This document shows positions 16,909 through 25,326 of a DNA stretch of 64,000 nucleotides, in pieces. The notes below the pieces were generated by a model. The model saw only the letters and a program-made list of their open reading frames with translations. It had not been told where the DNA came from and searched no databases. Where the stretch lies: contig NZ_MWUM01000001.1 in assembly GCF_002028455.1 (NCBI RefSeq), forward strand, positions 1 to 64,000, given 5' to 3'. The first letter of the stretch is position 1, and each line of letters starts with the position of its first letter. This stretch comes from Zoogloea sp. LCSB751. Its GTDB lineage: Bacteria > Pseudomonadota > Gammaproteobacteria > Burkholderiales > Rhodocyclaceae. The translations under genes and the position numbers were made by a program.

Positions 16909-17744
16909 CGGGCCCTCCTTTCCTGCTCGTCGCCGTCGTCGTCGATGCGAATCACCGTGGCGTCGGGATGGTCGGCCAGGCTGCGCCGCCGGGGCGTCTG
17001 CTGGCTGGGCTGCAGCAGGTCGAGCATACGCAGCAGGCGGTCGACCTCGGCGGCGGGCGTTGCCCACACCTTGGCCGGCGTCCAGCCCAGCACCTGGCAC
17101 AGCCGCAGGGTGCGGGCAGCGCATTGGCGGGCGGCCTCTCCGCCCTGCAGCAGGTGATCGGCCTCCTCGTCGATGACGTTGAGGGCCACGGTGGCATGGA
17201 GCAGCAGGGCCGTGGCGCGGGCGTCGAGATCGTCCAGTCCGCCTGGGGCGTCGAAGGTGGCGACGGTGGCATCGACCATGCGTTCCAGGTAACGCACCGG
17301 GTCGAACCAGCTGTCGTCGTCGCGATCGCCGGACAGGCTGGCGTCGAGGGCGGCGAGGCGCTGGTGCTCGGTCCATGGGCGCAGGCGCACGCGGGCCGGG
17401 TTGTCGTAGCTGCCCAGGTCGAGCCATTCACCTTCGGCCGGCGGCTGGGCCAGCGGGGCGTCGCCGCCGGCCGCCCACCACAGGGCGACGGGTGCGAGCT
17501 GGCGGCGGGCGGCGGTGTCCGCCTCCAGTCCGCTCAGCACGGCGTCGCACAGGGTCTGGCTGTCGAGGCGCAGGCCGGTGGCGGAGGGCGCGGTGCACCG
17601 GCGCAGGGTGTCCATGTGACGGCGATAGGTCCAGGGCGGGAGGGTGACGGCCAGCCTGTCGGTGGCGACACCGAGGGGACGGTGGAAGCCCGCGAAGTCG
17701 AGCCTGTAGGCCCTGCCGGCGAGGTTCAGCTCCAGCGGACCCAA
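16905..17744 (-). CDS. Unknown CIS protein between tube and hub genes
   Basis: This 279-residue protein is not recognised. Residues 1-60 are beta-rich (LELNLAGRAYRLDFAGF), then mixed alpha/beta to about 160. The C-terminal half contains two long helices with LDARATALLLHATVALNVIDEEADHLL in part and RLCQVLGWTPAKVW, ending with a charged tail. By position it is comparable to tail assembly chaperone or tube-adaptor genes of phages and extracellular CIS. It starts four bases after the tube candidate and overlaps the next gene by four bases. No catalytic motif or membrane segment is visible. Confidence 0.58.
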   Translation of the reverse strand: MGPLELNLAGRAYRLDFAGFHRPLGVATDRLAVTLPPWTYRRHMDTLRRCTAPSATGLRLDSQTLCDAVLSGLEADTAARRQLAPVALWWAAGGDAPLAQPPAEGEWLDLGSYDNPARVRLRPWTEHQRLAALDASLSGDRDDDSWFDPVRYLERMVDATVATFDAPGGLDDLDARATALLLHATVALNVIDEEADHLLQGGEAARQCAARTLRLCQVLGWTPAKVWATPAAEVDRLLRMLDLLQPSQQTPRRRSLADHPDATVIRIDDDGDEQERRAR

Positions 17745-17748
17745 GGGC

Positions 17749-18141
17749 TCATTCCTCGCGGACCCGCGTGGCGCTGAAGGTATAGGCGGTGACGACGGTG
17801 CCGCCGGCGCCGAGGCTGAAGGCCTTGTCCTCGATGTAGCAATCGTCGAAGGAGACTGTGCGCTTCGGCGAGTCGGCGGCGTCGTCTTTCTTGAGGTTGG
17901 CGACGAGCTGGAAGCGGGCCTGCTTGTCCAGGTGCCCGTCGAGCTTGAAGCTGGCCGAACGGACGGTGATCTCGCCTTGCACGGTGCGCAGGCCGAAGCT
18001 CACCGCAACGCGCTCGTCGCTGCCTACGGCGCGGATGTCCTCGCGTTCGGTGACAACGCGGTAGGCCAGGGACTGCAGGCCTTCAATGGCTTCGCCATCG
18101 ACCAGCACGCTGGAGCGATTGGCGGAAAAAACGGTCGGCAT
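17749..18141 (-). CDS. Candidate inner tube protein
   Basis: This 130-residue protein is short, strand-rich and lies immediately after the sheath gene, the usual position of the inner tube gene in contractile tails. It has SVLVDGEAIEGLQSLAYRV, an EREDIRAVGSDERV turn, then GEITVRSASFKLDGHLD and a C-terminal strand pair FDDCYIEDKAFSLGAGG with TAYTFSATRVRE. The size is close to Hcp/gp19-like and Mu gpM-like tube proteins, and no other tube candidate is present in the operon. The identification rests on size, position and fold impression only. Confidence 0.68.
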   Translation of the reverse strand: MPTVFSANRSSVLVDGEAIEGLQSLAYRVVTEREDIRAVGSDERVAVSFGLRTVQGEITVRSASFKLDGHLDKQARFQLVANLKKDDAADSPKRTVSFDDCYIEDKAFSLGAGGTVVTAYTFSATRVREE

Positions 18142-18202
18142 GACGGGCTTCTCCGAAGGAACTGGGGGCTACGGGGAAAACAGTGGCTCGGGCAGTGTGG
18201 GC

Positions 18203-19633
18203 TCAGACCTGGACCAGGACCGTGGCGTAGATGTAGTCGATGGCCCGCACCGGACGGACGGCCAGGTCCACGCGGACGATGCCTTGGGCGAAGTCCTGCT
18301 GGCTGGAATAGACGTTGAGCTTGAAGGCCGGATCGGTGCCGTCGGTGGAGGGGACGATGGCGCCTTCCTTTTGCATCTGGACCAGGAACTCGACCAGCTT
18401 CTGCTTCAGGGCGCCGCGGCCTTCCTCGTTGTTGAGGCGGCCGATGAAGAGCTCGCCGATGGTCTTGACGCCACGTACCGCGTGGTCGGCGACCCGGCGC
18501 ACGCTGATCTGGTCTCCGTCGGTGGTGAGCCCGCGGATGACGATGATGCCGCGCCCGCGCTGGGCGACGATGGGTACCACGTTCTTGCGCAGGAGCTCCT
18601 GCTGGGCTTCCACGCCCAGGGCCGGGGCGGGTTCGCCGAGGCCGGACAGGCGCTTGAAGGTGGGGGACTGGAAGTAGTCGAGGCTGCCGGTGGTGCCGGC
18701 CACCGCGCCGACGACGCCGGCCGGGGCAACCAGCACAAAGCGGTCGGAGACCAGTGTGCCGGTGAGCTTGTCGGCCGCGCTGGCGATCTCCGCTGGCGTG
18801 GCGCCGGGGACCTCGCCGAAACCGATGCGGCCCTGGCTGCGGGCGCTCATGCGGTCGCAATGGCTGATTACGTCAGCGTAGATGCGGCCAACCCGGGTGG
18901 CATCCCGGGTGTCCTGGACCGATACCAGCACCATGTCCACGTCGGCTTCGTTCTCGAGCTGGGCGAGGGCCTGGCGGTAGGCATCGGGGTCCGCGTCGCT
19001 GGCACCGGCCAGGGCGTAGGGGGCGGCACTGGCGTCCTTGCTGTCGGGGCTGTCCTTGGGAGGCTTGAGCTTGTCGCGGTCCTCGCCGATGCGGAGTAGC
19101 TGGGACTGGGCGGCCAGCACGTCGCGGGCATTGCGGATCTGGTCGGCCGGGTCGGCGGACAGGTTGCGGTGCACTTCCTTGTAATCGCTGCCGGCGTAGC
19201 GGGCGATGAGGTCGAAGACGGTGCGGGTCTCGTCCTCTCCGCTTTCGAGCTTCTTGCCGGTTGGGATCTGGCGGGACTGAATGCTGACCGAGATGGCGTT
19301 GCCCCACGGCCCCGGAGCGCGGGCGGCGAGGGTGAAGGCTGTGGCGTTGCCGGTGGCGGCCGGGACCTTGACGCTTGCCGTGCTGCTGCAGGCGACCGGG
19401 CAGACCACCAGTTCGAACACCCCGTTGCCGAGGGCCTGGGCCGCTTCTGGCAGGCTGAAGGCACTGGCTGCGCCGAAGCCGTCGATGAAGCTGCGCCAGC
19501 TTGCCGCCCGGCCGACCGCGGCGCTGGGGTTTTCGACGATGCCGACCAGCCCGAGCACGCCCGACGGGGCGAGCTGCGGGGCGAGGACTTCCTTGACGAC
19601 CTTGACTTCGACGCCGGGGATGATCAGTGCCAT
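18203..19633 (-). CDS. Contractile tail sheath protein
   Basis: This 476-residue protein is the first gene of the CIS operon. It begins with the family-typical IIPGVEVKVVKEV, and later has TLAARAPGPWGNAISVSIQ (a sheath signature), VNGDDA-like loops and a C-terminal domain with ISVRRVADHAVRGVKTIGELFIGR, in keeping with phage-tail-sheath families whose C-terminal part forms the handshake domain. It should polymerise around the inner tube and contract to drive it out. GGAGGA precedes the ATG. It lies 61 bases upstream of the candidate tube gene and behind a strong promoter. Confidence 0.93.
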   Translation of the reverse strand: MALIIPGVEVKVVKEVLAPQLAPSGVLGLVGIVENPSAAVGRAASWRSFIDGFGAASAFSLPEAAQALGNGVFELVVCPVACSSTASVKVPAATGNATAFTLAARAPGPWGNAISVSIQSRQIPTGKKLESGEDETRTVFDLIARYAGSDYKEVHRNLSADPADQIRNARDVLAAQSQLLRIGEDRDKLKPPKDSPDSKDASAAPYALAGASDADPDAYRQALAQLENEADVDMVLVSVQDTRDATRVGRIYADVISHCDRMSARSQGRIGFGEVPGATPAEIASAADKLTGTLVSDRFVLVAPAGVVGAVAGTTGSLDYFQSPTFKRLSGLGEPAPALGVEAQQELLRKNVVPIVAQRGRGIIVIRGLTTDGDQISVRRVADHAVRGVKTIGELFIGRLNNEEGRGALKQKLVEFLVQMQKEGAIVPSTDGTDPAFKLNVYSSQQDFAQGIVRVDLAVRPVRAIDYIYATVLVQV

Positions 19634-19675
19634 GGGATGTCTCCTCCCGATCCTGTCTGTTGGAAAGCGGCGCCG

Positions 19676-19703
19676 ATTATATAACGGTTTATTACTTTGT
19701 CAT
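19676..19703 (-). promoter_or_regulatory. Strong sigma-70 promoter of the CIS operon
   Basis: On the minus strand ATGACA (plus positions 19698-19703) and a perfect TATAAT (19676-19681) are separated by 16 bases. The surrounding 132-base gap (19634-19765) is much more AT-rich than anything nearby. Transcription would start near 19669, about 36 bases upstream of the sheath ATG, whose ribosome-binding site GGAGGA is well placed. No terminator hairpin is visible between the upstream NTPase gene and this promoter. Confidence 0.72.
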
Positions 19704-19765
19704 TATTTTTCGAAGCGTCGCGATTCGCAATCTGATTACTCAGGTTAGATGGTGTCTTGCTTATG

Positions 19766-22700
19766 TCAAGGACGAGGTGCGCGGGCGGGCGTGCAGGCGG
19801 GGAGGGATTGCCCGGCGTCCGGTGGTGTGATCCGGGCAATCAGCGCGCACGCCAGGCTGACCCACTCGGACGGCGTGCCGCTGGAGAGGGTGATGCCACC
19901 CTGCCAGTCCGCCGACGCGAGACCGACGCCGTTCGGCAGCCAGGCCAGCGCCAGGATGGGGCTGCCGTGGTGGAGCAGGGGGGCGTGCAGGGCTTGACCG
20001 GAGCCCGTGTCCCACAGGCGCAGCCGGCCCTGCCGGTCGAAGCCGGCCAGGGTTTGACCGTCCGGCGCGAGGGCCAGGCCGAGCAGCGTGCCGCCCGCGT
20101 TGCCGAGCGGTGTGGCGGGGGTGGCGTCGCCCTTCCAGCGCAGCAGCCCTTGCTGCTGGCTGGCCATGAGCAGCTGTCTGCCTGCGGGCAGCCAGGCCGC
20201 GCCGTACAGGGCGCCGGTGCCGGCCGTGGCCTGGGTGGCGAGCAGTTGCCCGTCGGTGCTGTCCCACAGCCGGGCCCGGCCGTCGTAGCCGACGCTGACG
20301 ATGCGGCGTCCGTCCGGGGCAAAGGCCAGGTTGGCGATCGGGCCGCCGTGTTCCAGCGTCAGCTGCCGCGGTGTGGCGGCCGGCATGTTCCACAGGTGGA
20401 GGCGGCCGTCCCGCCCCCCGGCGGCGAGGCCCAGCCCGTCGGGGCTGAAGGCCACACGCTGCAGCGCCGGGCCTTCGTCCAGCAGGGCGCGCGGGGGCTG
20501 GTCGCCGCCGGCGTTCCACAGCAGCAGACGTCCATCCTGGCCGGCGCTGGCGAGGGTCTGGCCGTCGGGGCTGAAGGCCAGGCTGCCCACCAGCGCGGTG
20601 TGGCCCTCTCGGGGCGGGCCCAGCAGGGCACCGCTAGGCCCGTCGTGCCATTGCAGGCGGGCCTTGGCGTCGGCGCTGACGAGGTGGCGTCCGTCGGGGC
20701 TGAAGGCCAGGGCCCACACGGTTTCCCTGGTTGGTGTCAAAGGCCGGCTCAAGGGGCCGTGGCCGCTGGTGTCGTGACGGATCAGCAGATCGTCGTCGCC
20801 GCCGCTGAGAAAACTGCCGTCCGGCAGGAAGACGGCGGCCAGCGCGTTGCCCATGTGGCCTGGCCGCTCGATGGCGGCGCGGCCGGGCTGGGCAAGCTCA
20901 TGGACGCGCACCTGCCGCTGTTCGCCCACCGCCACGAGGCGGCGCCCGTCCGGGCTGAAGGCCAGCTTGCGAACCCCGGCCTCGTAGCCGCCGAGCGGGT
21001 CGCCGAGCTGGACGAGGCGGGGGGCCTGCCACAGCAGTACGTGCCGGTCCGCACTGGCGGTGGCGAGGGTTCTGCCGTCCGGTGCGAAGGCCACATCGTG
21101 CAGCACGGCGGGGTGACTGGCGCGGGCAAGCGGTGCGCTGCTGCCGTCGAGACGCCACAGGAACAGGTTGCCGTCGTAGCCGACCGAGGCCAGGGATTCG
21201 CCGTCCGGGCTGAAGGCCAGGGCCTGCACGCCTTTCTGGCCGGCCTGCCACCAGTCGAGGGGCGACTGGGCGAGCGCGGCGAGCAGGCTGTCGCGGGCCT
21301 CGAACGTCGGTTCCCGGGCATAGCTGGCGGTAGCCAGTTGCAGGGCGCCGGCCAGGTTGCCGCTGGCCAGTTCGCTGGACGATTCGGCGGCCAGCTGGCG
21401 GGACAGCGCAATTTCACTGGCCTGCTCGGCCCTTTGCCACAGGAAGCCGGTGACGCCCGCCACCAGCGTGGCGGCGACGATGGCGACGACGGTGACGCGC
21501 CACACCCGCTGGTTGCGGCGTCGTTCGGCCTCGGCCTGCCTTTCGGCCGCGGTCCGTGCCTGTTCGGCGGCGGCGGCCTCGTCGCGGGCTCGACGGCTGG
21601 CGTCGAGGAAGGCCAGCGCGGGTTCGAGGGCGCGGCCGTATTGCTGGGCCCAGGCCGGGGTCGGTTGCGCGCGGGCCTGCCAGTCGAGGGCGAACTGCAG
21701 TTCTGGGTCGCGCCACAGGCTGGCTTCGCCGGCGGCGTGGAGTTCGGCGGCATCGGCCAGGCGACGCAGCATGCGGGCCGAGTCGGCCTCCCGTGCGCCC
21801 CAGTCGCGCAGGCGATCCCAGATGCGCATCAGGCTTTCGTGGGCCAGGTCCACAATGCTGGCGGCTTGCAGCGGGACGTCGGCAGGGGGCATCAGGAAGG
21901 CGGCGCCGGGTGCCCGGAATGGCGCCAGCGTGGCATCCAGCTCGGCGGCGTCGGCTCCGCTGATGGCGGCCAGATCGCCAAAGCGGGTCGGACGGCGGAT
22001 GCCGCGGCTGTCGGTACTGGTGTCGGTCAGGGCGCGGAAGGCGCGGGCGCACAGGGCCTGCCGTGCCGCCGGCAGGCTGGCGTGGATCTCCTCGGCATGC
22101 TGGTTGAGGGCCTGGCCGAGGGTCCCGATGGCGTCGTAGTGGCGGCCGTCGATGGGGCTTGGCTCGCCGCTGGCCAGCCAGTGGGCCCAGCTGCGCGCCA
22201 GGGCATGCTGGAGCAGCGAGAGCTGGTCCGGGTCGTCGCCGACGTCGTTGACCAGGCGGGTCAGCAGGGTCGGGGCAATGTCGGCGCCGAAGACCCGGAC
22301 CGGCCCGACGATGGCGGCCCGCCGCTCGTCGCGGCTCATCCGCGGGACCAGGTACTGGCCGCCGTTGATGGCCTCCGGCAGGCCGGCGAAACGCGCGCAG
22401 TCGCCGAGGAAATCGGAGCGCATCGTCATTACCACGTGGATCGGGGCGTCGGCGCAGCGGGCTTCGAGCAGCAAGTTGACGAAGGCGGTGGCCTGGTCTT
22501 CCTGTGGGGCGGCCAGGCTGCGGTAGCGGAACAGTTCCTCGAACTGGTCTACCACTACGAGCAGTTGCGTGCCGGCGGGCAGCCCGGCCTGCCGGCAGGC
22601 TTCGACGAGGCCGCGGCGGCTCATGGCGAGAGTGGCTTCGATGAGCTCCGCAGCGCTGAAGGGGCCCGGCGGGGCCGCCCGGTACAGGGCGCCGGGCTGG

Positions 22701-22996
22701 GCGAGGGCTTCGGCCAGCGCGCGCAGGGGCTGGCCGCCGGGCCGGCAGCTGGCCATCCGCCAGGCGCTGCCGGCGCTGGCCAGCAGGCCCCGGTGCAGGG
22801 CCGGGCGCAGGCCGCAATTGACGAGGGAGGACTTGCCGCAGCCGGAACTGCCGATGACGGCCAGGAAGCGCTGGCGGGCGAGGGTGTCCACCATGGCGTC
22901 CACCTGGGCTTCGCGGCCGAAGAACAGGTATTCCTCGTCCTCCCGGAAGGGACGGATGCCCGGGTAGGGGCAGGTCGGCGTGGCCGCGTTGCTCAT
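19766..22996 (-). CDS. nSTAND NTPase with WD40 repeats
   Basis: This 1076-residue protein is a signal-transduction ATPase of the novel-STAND type. The N terminus has the family's PYPGIRPF and EYLFFGRE, a Walker A GSSGCGKS at 49-56 and a Walker B-like LLVVVDQFEELFR. A helical region follows, then a membrane-like helix at about 500-522. From about residue 585 to the end there are ten or more WD40-type repeats with FSPDG-x-x-L-A-S and LW-type endings. The WD40 part should sense a ligand or partner, and the NTPase should oligomerise. The start overlaps the TIR stop as ATGA, so the two are translated together, and the CIS promoter lies directly downstream. Confidence 0.9.
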   Translation of the reverse strand: MSNAATPTCPYPGIRPFREDEEYLFFGREAQVDAMVDTLARQRFLAVIGSSGCGKSSLVNCGLRPALHRGLLASAGSAWRMASCRPGGQPLRALAEALAQPGALYRAAPPGPFSAAELIEATLAMSRRGLVEACRQAGLPAGTQLLVVVDQFEELFRYRSLAAPQEDQATAFVNLLLEARCADAPIHVVMTMRSDFLGDCARFAGLPEAINGGQYLVPRMSRDERRAAIVGPVRVFGADIAPTLLTRLVNDVGDDPDQLSLLQHALARSWAHWLASGEPSPIDGRHYDAIGTLGQALNQHAEEIHASLPAARQALCARAFRALTDTSTDSRGIRRPTRFGDLAAISGADAAELDATLAPFRAPGAAFLMPPADVPLQAASIVDLAHESLMRIWDRLRDWGAREADSARMLRRLADAAELHAAGEASLWRDPELQFALDWQARAQPTPAWAQQYGRALEPALAFLDASRRARDEAAAAEQARTAAERQAEAERRRNQRVWRVTVVAIVAATLVAGVTGFLWQRAEQASEIALSRQLAAESSSELASGNLAGALQLATASYAREPTFEARDSLLAALAQSPLDWWQAGQKGVQALAFSPDGESLASVGYDGNLFLWRLDGSSAPLARASHPAVLHDVAFAPDGRTLATASADRHVLLWQAPRLVQLGDPLGGYEAGVRKLAFSPDGRRLVAVGEQRQVRVHELAQPGRAAIERPGHMGNALAAVFLPDGSFLSGGDDDLLIRHDTSGHGPLSRPLTPTRETVWALAFSPDGRHLVSADAKARLQWHDGPSGALLGPPREGHTALVGSLAFSPDGQTLASAGQDGRLLLWNAGGDQPPRALLDEGPALQRVAFSPDGLGLAAGGRDGRLHLWNMPAATPRQLTLEHGGPIANLAFAPDGRRIVSVGYDGRARLWDSTDGQLLATQATAGTGALYGAAWLPAGRQLLMASQQQGLLRWKGDATPATPLGNAGGTLLGLALAPDGQTLAGFDRQGRLRLWDTGSGQALHAPLLHHGSPILALAWLPNGVGLASADWQGGITLSSGTPSEWVSLACALIARITPPDAGQSLPACTPARAPRP

Positions 22997-24483
22997 GGCG
23001 CCGGCTCCAGGCCGAGGGCGGTGGCGAGGGGGGCCAGCGTTTGCGGGTCGAGGCCGCCCAGGCCGTCGAGGGTGTCCGCGTCGGCGAGGGCCTGCAGCAC
23101 TTCCTTGTCGTCGCTGAGGGGCGGCGCGAGCAGGGTGAAGCGGGCACGCAGCGGGCGTTGGCGGTCCTGCCCCTGCAGTTTGCGCAGCTCGTTTTCCTGA
23201 TGGTACTTCCAGGTCTCGTCGCCGGCCCCGTAGTAGAGGATCAGCGCGTCGCAGTCGAGCACGCGCTGCCGGTTGGCCTCGCGGACTTCGGCGGCGTCGC
23301 CGGCAAACAGCGGCAGCGTGACGTCGAGGCCGCGTCCGCGCAGCAGCTTGATGAGGGGGACGCTGTCCTTGCGGTCGCGGGCGTCGCACAGCAGGTGGAC
23401 CCGTAGCGCGCCGGCGGTGCCGCTTTCGTCCGGCGTGTCGGGGGCCGCTTCGGGCTTCTTCAGCGCGGCGTGGATGGCTGCCTTGAGGGCTTCCAGGTCG
23501 CCATTCACCAGATCGGCGCCCAGTTGCAGGGCCGCATCCTGTTGTAGTGCGTCGATGAAGGTCTGCTGGGCAGGCTGCGTGGCGGTGGTGTCGGCCGGGA
23601 GCCAGATCACCCGGCGCAGGCCGGCCTGGCGGCTGCGTTCGGCAGCCAGCCGGTTCTGCAGCACGACGACCGATTCGCTGCTGTCGCCGTCCGGCACGCG
23701 CCCGTAGCCCGCGCCGATCAGGTGGACCGACAGCGCGCAGCGCTCCAGCAGCTCAGCGACCGCAGCCCGGTGGTCGTCCTCGTCGTCCGGCAGGCGCCGG
23801 TCGGGCAGCACGGTGTAGCCGCAACAGGCCAGTTCCGCCTCGATGCATTCGCGGGCGTCGCGGCGGTCGCGGCTGCATTCGGCGAGGAAGACCGCGGGCT
23901 TGCTGGTGTCCGTGGCATCGTTGGCGGCGGGCTGCTGCTGGAGTTGTTCGAGCTGGGCGGCCAGGTCCCAGGCGAGCTTGTTGGCCTTGCGCAGGAAGGC
24001 CTGGCGGGGCTGGTCGCCGTAGGCGGGGTCGAGCTCGCGGGGCGTGCGGTCCTCGTCGAACTCATAGAACTCGTAGCCGAGCAGCTGGCCGACCGCCTCG
24101 GGCAACGCGCCGCTGCCGTCGATCGGCAGCTTGAGCACCTTGATGACGCGGGCTTTGTTGCCGACCACCAGGCGGTGTTCGGTTTCGGCCCGCTGGCAGA
24201 AGTTGGTGATCTCGCGGGTGCACCATTCGGACTTCAGGTAGCGCGGTGTGAGTACCGACACGAACAGCGCGGTGCGCGCCAGCTGGTCGAGGATCTCGTC
24301 GGAGAACACGTCGTTGCCGCGCAGCTTGTCGTCCCGCCAGATGTCGGCGGGGGCGCCCAGGCGCTGGCTGAGGAGGGTCTGCAGGGTGCTGTGGAACAGG
24401 CTCACCCAGCCCAGCTGGTCGGCCGTCAGGGGCTGGTTGTCCAGGTGGGCGTAGCTGATGAAGACCTGTCGTTCGAAGCTCAT
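22993..24483 (-). CDS. Protein with three tandem TIR-like modules
   Basis: This 496-residue protein starts with a TIR domain (residues 5-150): FISYAHLD, WRDDKLRG, a helix ending in EIL, SVLTPRYLKSEWCTREI. Glutamate 91 in WCTRE matches the catalytic residue of NAD-cleaving TIRs. A second module (about 205-335) has VFLAECSRDRRDARE, GYTVLPDRRLP and SVHLIGAGYG; a third (about 375-470) has VHLLCDARD and a CDALILYYG segment. These two resemble TIR-like Rossmannoid modules without the WCxxE. It is translationally coupled to both the formyltransferase and the STAND gene. TIR-STAND pairs are known in bacterial conflict systems; here the modules could hydrolyse NAD or make a nucleotide signal. Confidence 0.85.
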   Translation of the reverse strand: MSFERQVFISYAHLDNQPLTADQLGWVSLFHSTLQTLLSQRLGAPADIWRDDKLRGNDVFSDEILDQLARTALFVSVLTPRYLKSEWCTREITNFCQRAETEHRLVVGNKARVIKVLKLPIDGSGALPEAVGQLLGYEFYEFDEDRTPRELDPAYGDQPRQAFLRKANKLAWDLAAQLEQLQQQPAANDATDTSKPAVFLAECSRDRRDARECIEAELACCGYTVLPDRRLPDDEDDHRAAVAELLERCALSVHLIGAGYGRVPDGDSSESVVVLQNRLAAERSRQAGLRRVIWLPADTTATQPAQQTFIDALQQDAALQLGADLVNGDLEALKAAIHAALKKPEAAPDTPDESGTAGALRVHLLCDARDRKDSVPLIKLLRGRGLDVTLPLFAGDAAEVREANRQRVLDCDALILYYGAGDETWKYHQENELRKLQGQDRQRPLRARFTLLAPPLSDDKEVLQALADADTLDGLGGLDPQTLAPLATALGLEPAP

Positions 24484-25325
24484 CGGACGAAGGCCGGCGA
24501 CAGGGGGATGGACTGGCCCGGCGGGACGAAGCGCTGCAGCCAGTCGGCGTAGGTGGTCGGGCACCACAACTGCAGGCCGAGGCTTTCGAGGTGGGCGAAT
24601 TCGTCGGCGCTGGGCATCGAGCGGTAACGGCGCTGCCGGCGGTCCTGGGGATGGCCGGCGGGGCGGCGCCCGGCGGCGCATTCGTCGATGACGGCGCGCA
24701 GGGTCGGGATGGCCAGCGGATACAGCTCGCGGACCTGGCTGAGCAGGCAGCGCCGCGTCTCGATGGGGTGGCGGTGGACGCCCAGCAGCGGGCCGTCGTC
24801 AATGCCCGGGGTGATCCAGTGGACGCTGCAGGCGAAGGCGTCGGCACCATCCAGTACCGCGCGCAGCGGGGCGTGCAGGCCGGCATAGGCCGGCAGTTCG
24901 CCGGGATGGACGTTGAGCATGCCGAAGCGCGGGATGGCGATGGTGTCGGCGTCGAAGAGCAGGCTGAAGCGGGCGACGATGACCAGGTCCGGCTCGAGCG
25001 CGGCCATCCGCTCGCGGGCGGAGGAACTGTTCACGTCGCCGACCACCTGGATGGGGAGTCTGTAGCGCTCGGCCAGGCCGGCGAAGGTGGCTTCGGCGGG
25101 GTCCGGGCTCGGCGGCAGTGCATCGACCAGCGGGAAGACCAGTTCTTCCGGCAGGGTTCGCTCGAGGAAGCGCAGGGCGACCAGGCCCGGCACCGCATTT
25201 TCGGCTTCGCGGGTCTTGTCCGACAGCCAGACTTCCTGCACCCGGTGGCCGGCCAGGGCCGGCAGCAGGCGGTTGAGGAAATGCAGGCCGTGGAGATCCC
25301 GCTTCGAGCAGACCAGAATGCGCAT
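24480..25325 (-). CDS. Formyltransferase-fold enzyme
   Basis: This 281-residue protein resembles the GART/Fmt formyltransferase catalytic domain. It begins with MRILVCSKRDLHGLHFLNRLL, has a central PDLVIVARFSLLF strand, and a catalytic NVHPGELPAYAGLHAP segment with the N-x-H pair, followed by the HWITPGIDDGPLL loop bearing the aspartate. These are the three residues that transfer a formyl group from 10-formyl-tetrahydrofolate. The acceptor is unknown: a typical Fmt C-terminal OB domain is missing. It could formylate an amino sugar, a nucleotide or a protein. It starts two codons after the preceding stop and overlaps the TIR start. Confidence 0.8.
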   Translation of the reverse strand: MRILVCSKRDLHGLHFLNRLLPALAGHRVQEVWLSDKTREAENAVPGLVALRFLERTLPEELVFPLVDALPPSPDPAEATFAGLAERYRLPIQVVGDVNSSSARERMAALEPDLVIVARFSLLFDADTIAIPRFGMLNVHPGELPAYAGLHAPLRAVLDGADAFACSVHWITPGIDDGPLLGVHRHPIETRRCLLSQVRELYPLAIPTLRAVIDECAAGRRPAGHPQDRRQRRYRSMPSADEFAHLESLGLQLWCPTTYADWLQRFVPPGQSIPLSPAFVR

Positions 25326-25326
25326 G

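Noticed and set aside
1379..19633. Prophage or type VI secretion locus
   Set aside because: There are no head, terminase, portal, integrase, replication or lysis genes, and no TssJLM, ClpV or TssBC-type split sheath genes. A single-chain sheath with gp25, J and I genes fits a stand-alone contractile injection system better.
19757..23200. Long plus-strand open frame of 1147 codons opposite the STAND gene
   Set aside because: The translation is low-complexity, rich in glycine, alanine, glutamine and arginine, without any domain. It mirrors the WD40 repeats on the other strand, as happens in GC-rich DNA.
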